Shown in pieces: positions 1 through 5,348 of a stretch of DNA of 5,348 bases. This DNA comes from DASZPL01 sp035550315 (lineage in GTDB: Bacteria > Actinomycetota > Actinomycetes > JAFAQI01), in assembly GCA_035550315.1 (NCBI GenBank), contig DASZPL010000152.1:1-5348 (forward strand), read 5' to 3'. A program made the position numbers and the translations under genes. Every line of letters starts with the position of its first letter. Within the stretch, counting starts at the first letter, position 1. The notes under the pieces are model-generated. The model was not told the origin of the DNA, searched no databases, and saw nothing but the letters and a program-made list of their open reading frames with translations.

Positions 1-1835
1 CCGCCAAGGGCGGGCCCGGCATCGACTCCGACGGCGAGGGCACCGCCGACGCCGACTCCGACGAGGCGCCCCGGTCCTCCCGTCGCCGCCGCGGGCGGCG
101 CGGACGTGGCGGACGAGCGGGCGGCGAGGCCGGTTCGGCCGGCGAGGACTCCGCCGACGACGGCGAGTCCGCCGCCGACGCCGCCGAGCGGGACGAACGC
201 GACGAGTCGGCCGGTGACGACGACGAGGCAGGCACCGGCACCCACCGCAGGCGCCGCCGCCGCCGCAGCGCCTCCGAGGCCGGGGACGGCGACGGGTCCT
301 CGGACGACCCGCCGAACACGGTCACCCACGTCCGTCAGCCGCGGCAGGCCAGCGACGACGTACGCGGCGTGAAGGGCTCCACCCGCATCGAGGCGAAGCG
401 GCAGCGCCGTCGTGACGGTCGGGAGACCCAGCGCCGCCGCCCGTCGATCATCACCGAAGCCGAGTTCCTCGCCCGCCGCGAGGCGGTCGAGCGGGTCATG
501 GTCGTCAAGCAGGGCGAGGACCGTACCCAGATCGCCGTCCTGGAAGACGGCGTACTCGTCGAGCACTACGTCACGCGCAAGCACGCGTCGTCGATGGTCG
601 GCAACGTCTACCTCGGCAAGGTGCAGAACGTGCTGCCGAGCATGGAGGCGGCGTTCGTCGACATCGGTCGCGGCCGCAACGCGGTGCTGTACGCCGGTGA
701 GGTCAACTACGACGCCAGCGCCCTCGAAGGCGGCGCGCCCCGCATCGAGCAGGCGCTCAAGAGCGGCCAGTCGGTGCTCGTGCAGGTGACGAAGGACCCG
801 ATCGGGCAGAAGGGCGCCCGGCTCACCAGCCAGGTCAGCATGCCCGGCCGCTACATGGTCTACGTGCCGGACGGCCGGCTGTCCGGGATCAGCCGCAAGC
901 TGCCCGACACCGAGCGCACCCGCCTCAAGTCGATCCTGAAGCGGCTCATGCCCGAAGACGCCGGCGTCATCATCCGCACCGCAGCCGAAGGCGCGTCGGA
1001 GGAGGCGCTCGAGCGCGACCTCAACCGGCTGAAGGCGCAGTGGGAGGACATCGCCAAGAAGTCCGAGACCGCGGCCGCGCCCAGCCTGATCTACGGCGAA
1101 CCGGACCTCGTGATCCGGGTGGTCCGCGACATCTTCAACGAGGACTTCACCTCACTCGTCGTGCAGGGCGTCGACGAATGGGAGACGATCGACAACTACG
1201 TCCGGTGGGTCGCTCCCGACCTGGCCGAGCGGACCAAGCGCTGGACCGAGGACGAGGACGTCTTCGCCTCCTACCGGGTCGACGAGCAGCTCGCGAAGGC
1301 GCTCGACCGCAAGGTCTGGCTGCCCAGCGGTGGCTACCTCGTCATCGACCGCACCGAAGCGATGGTGGTCGTCGACGTCAACACCGGGAAGTTCACCGGC
1401 AAGGGCGGCAACCTCGAAGAGACCGTCACCAAGAACAACCTGGAGGCGGCCGAGGAGATCGTGCGCCAGCTCCGGCTGCGCGACCTCGGCGGGATCATCG
1501 TCATCGACTTCATCGACATGGTGCTCGAGAGCAACCGCGATCTCGTGCTGCGCCGGCTCGTCGAGTGCCTGGGCCGGGACCGCACCCGTCACCAGGTCGC
1601 CGAGGTCACCTCGCTGGGCCTGGTGCAGATGACCCGCAAGCGGGTGGGTGAGGGCCTGCTCGAGTCCTTCAGCGAGACCTGCAAGGAGTGCGGCGGCAGC
1701 GGCGTCATCCTCACCCACGACCCGGTGGTCGCGAAGCGGCCGCCGAAGCCGCGCCGCGAGCGGTCCGGCGAGCGCCGCCACGGGAAGGCCACAGACGCCG
1801 CGCCGGAACCCGTCGCAGCGGGCGCGGAAGGCTGA
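1..1835 (+). CDS. rne: Ribonuclease E/G family endoribonuclease, 5'-truncated by the window edge
   Basis: Single-strand-specific endoribonuclease that starts mRNA decay and processes stable RNA in the cytoplasm. The frame (first full codon at 3) has no stop before TGA at 1833-1835, giving 610 visible residues. Numbered from that codon, residues 1-100 are a low-complexity acidic extension with two arginine islands (nt 72-116, and seven Arg in a row at 246-266). Next come a conserved stretch (NTVTHVRQPRQ at 315-347) and a basic segment (EAKRQRRRDGRE) typical of actinobacterial RNase E, then an S1 domain (about nt 480-840, including NVLPSMEAAFVDIGRGRNAVLYAGEV in part). The 5'-sensor pair RT is at 975-980. 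Catalytic metal ligands equivalent to E. coli D303, N305 and D346 are at 1374-1376, 1380-1382 and 1506-1508. The zinc-link CKEC lies at 1680-1691, and a short basic, Ala/Pro-rich tail follows. A GTG at 369 could be mistaken for the start, but conserved family sequence lies upstream of it in frame. Family assignment is very secure; the full length is unknown. Confidence 0.96.
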   Translation, partial: AKGGPGIDSDGEGTADADSDEAPRSSRRRRGRRGRGGRAGGEAGSAGEDSADDGESAADAAERDERDESAGDDDEAGTGTHRRRRRRRSASEAGDGDGSSDDPPNTVTHVRQPRQASDDVRGVKGSTRIEAKRQRRRDGRETQRRRPSIITEAEFLARREAVERVMVVKQGEDRTQIAVLEDGVLVEHYVTRKHASSMVGNVYLGKVQNVLPSMEAAFVDIGRGRNAVLYAGEVNYDASALEGGAPRIEQALKSGQSVLVQVTKDPIGQKGARLTSQVSMPGRYMVYVPDGRLSGISRKLPDTERTRLKSILKRLMPEDAGVIIRTAAEGASEEALERDLNRLKAQWEDIAKKSETAAAPSLIYGEPDLVIRVVRDIFNEDFTSLVVQGVDEWETIDNYVRWVAPDLAERTKRWTEDEDVFASYRVDEQLAKALDRKVWLPSGGYLVIDRTEAMVVVDVNTGKFTGKGGNLEETVTKNNLEAAEEIVRQLRLRDLGGIIVIDFIDMVLESNRDLVLRRLVECLGRDRTRHQVAEVTSLGLVQMTRKRVGEGLLESFSETCKECGGSGVILTHDPVVAKRPPKPRRERSGERRHGKATDAAPEPVAAGAEG

Positions 1836-1844
1836 CGCGCGCGT

Positions 1845-1874
1845 TTGATCGCGGGCGGTAGCGGTCCGTACACT
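1845..1874 (+). promoter_or_regulatory. Predicted sigma-70-type promoter of the rplU-rpmA-obg-proB operon
   Basis: A -35-like TTGATC (1845-1850) and a -10-like TACACT (1869-1874) are separated by 18 nt, close to the housekeeping-sigma consensus used in Actinobacteria (TTGAC / TANNNT). They lie just after the rne stop and upstream of rplU. The expected transcription start is about 1880-1882, which would leave a leader of about 48 nt. This is the only spacer in the window large enough for a promoter between these genes. It is inferred from sequence match and position only; the start site is not shown by the sequence. Confidence 0.6.
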
Positions 1875-1893
1875 TGACCGCTGGCGCGCGATC
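1847..1893. repeat. Nested inverted repeat spanning the predicted rplU promoter
   Basis: An inner perfect 7-bp dyad, AGCGGTC (1860-1866) and GACCGCT (1876-1882), encloses 9 nt containing most of the -10 element. An outer perfect 7-bp dyad, GATCGCG (1847-1853) and CGCGATC (1887-1893), is centred within 1 bp of the inner one. The two are separated by 6 nt on the left and 4 nt on the right. It could act as an operator for a dimeric regulator at this promoter, as a factor-independent rne terminator without a U-run, or be a chance dyad in GC-rich DNA. The arms are seen directly; the function is inferred. Confidence 0.5.
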
Positions 1894-1915
1894 GATGTGC
1901 CACCACACAATCCTC

Positions 1916-1921
1916 GAGGAG
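1916..1921 (+). promoter_or_regulatory. Shine-Dalgarno of rplU, decides the start codon
   Basis: GAGGAG sits 7 nt before the GTG at 1929. An in-frame TTG at 1923 would be only 1 nt from this site, too close for initiation, so GTG 1929 is the start. That start also gives the canonical L21 N-terminus (M)YAIVRSGG. Confidence 0.85.
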
Positions 1922-1928
1922 CTTGACC

Positions 1929-2246
1929 GTGTACGCGATCGTCCGCAGCGGCGGCCACCAGCACAAGGTCGCCGTCGGTGACACGCTCACGGTCGACAAG
2001 ATCGCGAGCGCACCCGGCACCTCGGTGACGCTGCCCGCCGTGCTCCTCGTCGACGACGCCGGCGCGGTGACCGCCGACGCCGCTGCGCTCGCCAAGGCCT
2101 CCGTCACCGCCGAGGTGGTCGAGGCCGTCAAGGGCCCCAAGATCCAGATCCACCTGTTCAAGAACAAGTCCGGCTACCACCGCCGTCAGGGCTTCCGGGC
2201 CCAGCTGACGACGATCCGGGTCACCGGCATCGAGACCGGGAAGTAG
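1929..2246 (+). CDS. rplU: 50S ribosomal protein L21
   Basis: Structural protein of the large ribosomal subunit, binding 23S rRNA. The product is 105 residues, close to the usual length of about 103. It opens with the canonical YAIVRSGGHQHKVAVGD. It ends with the basic rRNA-binding region KGPKIQIHLFKNKSGYHRRQGFR and then QLTTIRVTGIETGK. In the C-terminal L21 signature (G-[HF]-R-[RQS]-x-x-[ST] from memory) the fourth position is Ala here (GFRAQLT), a small deviation that does not affect the assignment. The GTG start is fixed by the Shine-Dalgarno at 1916-1921. This is the first gene of the operon, 93 nt after rne, and its TAG overlaps the Shine-Dalgarno of rpmA. Confidence 0.97.
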   Translation: MYAIVRSGGHQHKVAVGDTLTVDKIASAPGTSVTLPAVLLVDDAGAVTADAAALAKASVTAEVVEAVKGPKIQIHLFKNKSGYHRRQGFRAQLTTIRVTGIETGK

Positions 2247-2256
2247 GAGACGCGCG

Positions 2257-2514
2257 ATGGCACACAAGAAGGGTGCGTCCTCCAGCCGCAACGGCCGTGA
2301 CTCGAACGCGCAGCGCCTCGGCGTGAAGCGCTTCGGCGGCCAGCTCGTCAACGCCGGCGAGATCCTGGTCCGCCAGCGCGGCACGCACTTCCACCCCGGC
2401 GACAACGTCGGCCGCGGTGGCGACGACACGCTGTTCGCGCTCGCGGCCGGTGCCGTCGAGTTCGGCCACAAGCGCGGCCGCCGCGTCGTGAGCGTCACCA
2501 CCGCCGCCGAGTAG
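2257..2514 (+). CDS. rpmA: 50S ribosomal protein L27
   Basis: Large-subunit ribosomal protein whose N-terminal tail reaches the peptidyl-transferase centre. The 85-residue product has the typical length and the hallmark start MAHKKGASSSRNGRDSNAQR, followed by LGVKRFGGQ, the RQRGTHFHPGDNVGRGGDDTLFA core and a basic C-terminal part. It lacks the cleaved N-terminal extension seen in Firmicutes L27: the AHKKG tail follows the Met directly. The ATG lies 10 nt after the rplU stop. Its Shine-Dalgarno (AGGAGA, 2245-2250) overlaps that stop codon, which suggests translational coupling and balanced synthesis of the two ribosomal proteins. Confidence 0.98.
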   Translation: MAHKKGASSSRNGRDSNAQRLGVKRFGGQLVNAGEILVRQRGTHFHPGDNVGRGGDDTLFALAAGAVEFGHKRGRRVVSVTTAAE

Positions 2515-2529
2515 TTCGCAGGTCGCGGC

Positions 2530-4053
2530 ATGGCCGCGACGTTCGTCGACCGGGCGGTTCTGCACGCCTCCGGCGGCGACGGCGGGAACGGCTGCGCCTC
2601 GGTACGCCGCGAGAAGTTCAAGCCGCTCGGCGGTCCCGACGGCGGTGACGGCGGCCGCGGCGGCGACGTCGTACTCGTGGTCGATCCGAGCGTGACCACG
2701 CTGCTCGACGTCCACCGGCATCCGCACCAGAGCGCCCCGAACGGCAAGCAAGGACAGGGCTCGAACCGCAACGGCGCGGAGGGCAGTGACCTGCTCGTCG
2801 CCGTACCCGACGGCACCGTGGTCCGCGACAACGCGACCGGCGAGTTCCTCGCCGACCTGGTCGGCGCCGGGACGCGCTACGTCGTCGCCAAGGGTGGTCG
2901 CGGCGGCCTCGGCAACGCCGCACTGGCGTCGTCGCGGCGCAAGGCGCCCGGGTTCGCCCTGCTCGGCGAGCCGGGGGAGTCCATCGACGCGCTGCTCGAG
3001 CTCAAGACCGTCGCCGACGTCGCGCTGATCGGCTTCCCCAACGCCGGCAAGTCCTCGCTGATCGCGGCCATGTCGGCGGCGAAGCCGAAGATCGCCGACT
3101 ACCCGTTCACGACGCTGGTCCCGAACCTCGGCGTCGTCGAGGCGGGGGAAGTGACCTTCACGGTCGCCGACGTTCCCGGACTGGTGCCCGGCGCGAGCAC
3201 CGGGCGCGGGCTGGGGCTGGAGTTCCTGCGTCACGTCGAGCGGTGCGCGGTACTCGTCCACGTGATCGACTGCGCCACCGCTGAACCCGGCCGTGACCCG
3301 CTCACCGACCTCGACACGATCGAAGCCGAGCTCGCGGCGTACGACGAGCTCGTCGCCGGGGGGCTGTCGGGTCGACCGCGGATCATCGCGCTGAACAAGG
3401 TGGACGTCCCCGACGCCCGCGACCTCGCCGACCTCGTGCGCGCAGACGTCGCCGCCCGCCTCGACGCGCCGGTGTTCGAGATCTCCGCCGCTTCACGCAC
3501 CGGGCTGCGCGAGCTCGGCTTCGCGATGGCGGAGCGGGTCGCCGCCTGGCGTGCCGGGCTGCCCGCGGTCGAGCCGACTCGGATCGTGCTGCGTCCCGCT
3601 CCGGTACGCGACGAGGGGTTCAGCGTCGAGGCGGTGGGCGAGCAGGCGTACGTCGTCACCGGCGATCGGCCGCGTCGCTGGGTGAACCAGACCGACTTCA
3701 GCAACGATGAGGCGGTGGGCTACCTCGCGGACCGGCTCGCCCGGCTCGGCGTCGAGGAGGCGCTGGCCGGCCTCGGCGCGCAGGCGGGGGCGGAGGTCAC
3801 GGTCGGCGACGTCACCTTCGACTGGGAACCGACGCTGGCCTACCGCTCGGGTGTGCCCCACGGCGGACGCGGGACCGACGAGCGGCTCGAAGACCGCAGC
3901 CGGGTCGGTGCGGACCAGCGCAAGGCCTCGCGCAAGGCCCGGCGTTCGGCGTACGACCCGGAGCTGGAAGACATCGCATGGGAGGACGAGACCGACGACG
4001 ATCCCGACACCGACACCGACGACGAGTTCAACGGGGACCTCGATGACGAGTGA
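2530..4053 (+). CDS. obg: Obg/CgtA-family GTPase
   Basis: Essential slow-turnover GTPase acting in 50S assembly and in growth, stress and (p)ppGpp signalling; cytoplasmic and ribosome-associated. The product is 507 residues with the full three-domain plan. Residues 1-160 form the glycine-rich Obg fold (ASGGDGGNGCASV, KPLGGPDGGDGGRGGD). The G domain has the P-loop GFPNAGKSS (168-176), switch I PFTT (to T195), DVPG (214-217), NKVD (289-292) and SAAS (319-322). An OCT domain (about 355-435) ends near FDWEPT, and a strongly acidic tail follows. Thr in switch I and the PNAGKS P-loop are as in active family members. ATG 2530 follows rpmA by 15 nt and has only a weak Shine-Dalgarno (AGGT, 2520-2523), but it gives the canonical N-terminus (ATFVDRAVLHASGG). 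The 3' end overlaps proB by 11 nt. Confidence 0.97.
   Translation: MAATFVDRAVLHASGGDGGNGCASVRREKFKPLGGPDGGDGGRGGDVVLVVDPSVTTLLDVHRHPHQSAPNGKQGQGSNRNGAEGSDLLVAVPDGTVVRDNATGEFLADLVGAGTRYVVAKGGRGGLGNAALASSRRKAPGFALLGEPGESIDALLELKTVADVALIGFPNAGKSSLIAAMSAAKPKIADYPFTTLVPNLGVVEAGEVTFTVADVPGLVPGASTGRGLGLEFLRHVERCAVLVHVIDCATAEPGRDPLTDLDTIEAELAAYDELVAGGLSGRPRIIALNKVDVPDARDLADLVRADVAARLDAPVFEISAASRTGLRELGFAMAERVAAWRAGLPAVEPTRIVLRPAPVRDEGFSVEAVGEQAYVVTGDRPRRWVNQTDFSNDEAVGYLADRLARLGVEEALAGLGAQAGAEVTVGDVTFDWEPTLAYRSGVPHGGRGTDERLEDRSRVGADQRKASRKARRSAYDPELEDIAWEDETDDDPDTDTDDEFNGDLDDE
4033..4037 (+). promoter_or_regulatory. Shine-Dalgarno of proB inside obg, decides the start codon
   Basis: GGGGA lies 5 nt before ATG 4043 and within the last codons of obg. 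It favours ATG 4043 over the next in-frame alternative, GTG 4055, which has only GAG-type purines upstream. Its place within translated obg suggests that proB translation is coupled to obg translation. Confidence 0.6.
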
Positions 4054-5164
4054 GGTGCGCCAGGTCATCGCCTCGGCCAAGCGGGTCGTCGTCAAGGTCG
4101 GCTCGTCGTCGCTGGCGAGCTCGACGGTCGGCCTCGACCCGGCTCGCCTCGACGCCATCGCCGACGCCCTGGCGGCGCGGGTCAGCGGCGGGTCGCAGGT
4201 GGTGCTGGTCTCCTCCGGTGCCATCGCGGCCGGGTTGCGCCCGTTGGGCCTGGCGACCCGGCCCCGCGACCTCGCCACGCAGCAGGCGGCGGCGAGCGTC
4301 GGACAGGGAATGCTCGTGGCGCACTACACGCAGGCGTTCGCCCGGCACGGGCTGACCGTCGGACAGGTGCTGCTGACTGCCGACGACGTCGTACGGCGAG
4401 CGCACTACCGCAACGCGGCGCGCACGTTCGAGCGGCTGCTCGGGCTCGGGGTGGTGCCGGTCGTCAACGAGAACGACACGGTGGCGACCGAGGAGATCCG
4501 CTTCGGCGACAACGACCGCATCGCGGCGCTGGTCACCCATCTCGTCGGGGCCGACGCGTTGGTGCTGCTCTCCGACGTCGACGGGGTGTACGACGCCGAT
4601 CCGGCGAACGGACCGGCGACGCGGATCTCCGACGTACGAAGTGACGCCGACCTCGCCCACGTCCAGCTCGGCGCGATCGGCCGGGCCGGCGTCGGGTCGG
4701 GAGGCATGGCCACCAAGGTCGCGGCGGCCAAGATCGCGGCCGGAGCCGGCGTACCGACCTTGCTGGCGTCGGCCCAGGACGCCGCGCAGGCGTTGTCCGG
4801 CGGCGACGTCGGCACCTGCTTCCACCCCACCGGCAAGCGGGCGCCGGCGCGACTGCTCTGGCTCGCCCACGCCACGACCGGGCGCGGGTCGATCCGTCTC
4901 GATGCGGGGGCGGTCGCCGCCGTTGTCGAGCGCCGCAGCTCGCTGCTACCCGCGGGCATCACCGCCGTCGAGGGCGAGTTCGCGGCCGGCGACCCCGTCG
5001 ACCTGCTCGACGACGGCGGCCGGGTGGTCGCCCGCGGGCTGACCGCGTACGACTCCGCGGAGCTGCCCGGGCTGCTGGGTCGCTCGACCCACGAGCTGGT
5101 CGAGGCGCTCGGGCCGTCGTACTCGCGGGAAGTGGTTCACCGCGACGACCTGGCTCTGCTCTAG
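4043..5164 (+). CDS. proB: Glutamate 5-kinase
   Basis: Catalyses ATP + L-glutamate to gamma-glutamyl phosphate, the first and usually proline-inhibited step of proline synthesis. The product is 373 residues, the normal length for the two-domain form. The amino-acid-kinase domain has VVVKVGSSSL with K18 (equivalent to E. coli K10), VSSGAIAAG (SSG at 57-59), NENDTV (from 142), FGDND with D156-N157-D158 (equivalent to E. coli D148-N149-D150), SDVDGVYDADP, and GVGSGGMATK with K225 (equivalent to K217). A C-terminal PUA domain (about 280-370) begins near GRGSIRLDAG. The start at ATG 4043 overlaps the obg stop by 11 nt. The frame is also open upstream within obg, but only the part from 4043 resembles the family. 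No proA follows in the visible sequence. Confidence 0.97.
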   Translation: MTSEVRQVIASAKRVVVKVGSSSLASSTVGLDPARLDAIADALAARVSGGSQVVLVSSGAIAAGLRPLGLATRPRDLATQQAAASVGQGMLVAHYTQAFARHGLTVGQVLLTADDVVRRAHYRNAARTFERLLGLGVVPVVNENDTVATEEIRFGDNDRIAALVTHLVGADALVLLSDVDGVYDADPANGPATRISDVRSDADLAHVQLGAIGRAGVGSGGMATKVAAAKIAAGAGVPTLLASAQDAAQALSGGDVGTCFHPTGKRAPARLLWLAHATTGRGSIRLDAGAVAAVVERRSSLLPAGITAVEGEFAAGDPVDLLDDGGRVVARGLTAYDSAELPGLLGRSTHELVEALGPSYSREVVHRDDLALL

Positions 5165-5178
5165 TCGCGACGTCGAGC

Positions 5179-5348
5179 GAGCCCCTGCGGCGCAACGGGT
5201 CGCGCCCACGGTCGTTGCGTTCCCGCGTCGTGTTGCTGTCGGGTGAGCCGCTGCGGCGTAGCGGGTCGCGCCCACGGTCGTTGCGTTCCCGCGTCGTGTT
5301 GCTGTCGGGTGAGCCGCTGCGGCGTAGCGGGTCGCGCCCACGGTCGTT
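5179..5348. repeat. Tandem direct-repeat array, 66-bp period, running off the right edge
   Basis: Three successive units begin with GAGCC(G/C)CTGCGGCG at 5179, 5245 and 5311. Units 1 and 2 differ at 3 of 66 positions (5184, 5193, 5195), all in the first third of the unit. Unit 3 is identical to unit 2 over its visible 38 nt, then the window ends, so the total copy number is unknown. Each intact unit carries a small dyad, CCGCT-N7-AGCGG (5248-5264 in unit 2), which is disrupted in unit 1. The array starts about 14 nt after the proB stop. The period is a multiple of 3 and all minus-strand frames are open through it, but I see no recognisable protein. I read it as an intergenic minisatellite (VNTR-like) rather than a gene. 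Nothing else is seen in 5165-5178 apart from the 8-bp palindrome GTCGCGAC at 5164-5171. Confidence 0.9.

Noticed and set aside
1874..1879. TTGACC as an alternative -35 element for rplU
   Set aside because: No TANNNT-like hexamer lies 16-19 nt downstream; the TTGATC/TACACT pair fits better.
1923..1928. TTG at 1923 as the rplU start
   Set aside because: It is 1 nt from the GAGGAG Shine-Dalgarno. GTG 1929 is 7 nt away and gives the canonical L21 N-terminus.
1152..2831. Long minus-strand open frame (559 codons) across rne, rplU, rpmA and obg
   Set aside because: It runs antisense to four well-recognised genes and shows no family motifs. Long antisense frames are expected opposite GC-rich coding sequence where stops are rare.
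3707..4042. Upstream in-frame extension of proB into obg
   Set aside because: This part is an out-of-frame reading of obg, Arg/Ser/Thr/Pro-rich, with no similarity to glutamate kinases. The family sequence begins right after ATG 4043.
5164..5171. GTCGCGAC palindrome at the proB stop as a terminator
   Set aside because: It is only 8 bp with no loop and no U-run. A distant partner (GTCGCG at 5199-5204) would need a 27-nt loop.
4946..5341. Minus-strand frame encoding a 22-residue repeated peptide from the 66-bp array
   Set aside because: No minus-strand frame has a stop in the repeat unit, so openness carries no information. Third-position GC in this frame (about 15 of 22 codons) is lower than expected for a gene here, and the frame runs antisense into proB. 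It stays open only as a remote possibility.
5179..5348. CRISPR array
   Set aside because: The units are contiguous 66-bp tandem copies without unique spacers, and no cas genes are seen.

Overview
The window is GC-rich, with codon third positions mostly G or C in the genes. It carries the gene order RNase E/G, ribosomal proteins L21 and L27, Obg GTPase, glutamate 5-kinase (rne-rplU-rpmA-obg-proB), all on the + strand. This order, the style of the RNase E flanking sequence (a conserved basic segment just before the S1 domain) and the OCT domain plus acidic tail on Obg point to an actinobacterium (Actinomycetes). I cannot place it more finely from the sequence alone.

Layout: (1) 1-1835 is the 3' part of rne. 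Its reading frame is open to the left edge, so the true start lies outside the window. The visible part has an acidic, arginine-studded N-terminal extension, the S1/5'-sensor/DNase I-like catalytic core and a CxxC zinc-link motif. (2) 1836-1928 is the only substantial spacer between genes. It holds a good sigma-70-type promoter (TTGATC-N18-TACACT) lying inside a nested dyad symmetry, followed by a predicted leader of about 48 nt and a strong Shine-Dalgarno. (3) 1929-5164 is a tightly packed run of rplU, rpmA, obg and proB, with gaps of 10 and 15 nt and then an 11-nt overlap, so it is probably one operon read from that promoter. (4) 5165-5348, after proB, holds no gene I can support. It contains a tandem direct repeat with a 66-bp period, about 2.6 copies of which are visible before the window ends inside the array.

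The genes serve RNA turnover (RNase E), the large ribosomal subunit (L21, L27), 50S assembly and nucleotide sensing (Obg), and the first step of proline synthesis (ProB). The usual partner proA is not in the visible 184 nt after proB. Most of the window is ordinary conserved chromosome. The parts worth a second look are the 66-bp repeat array and the dyad symmetry centred on the rplU promoter.
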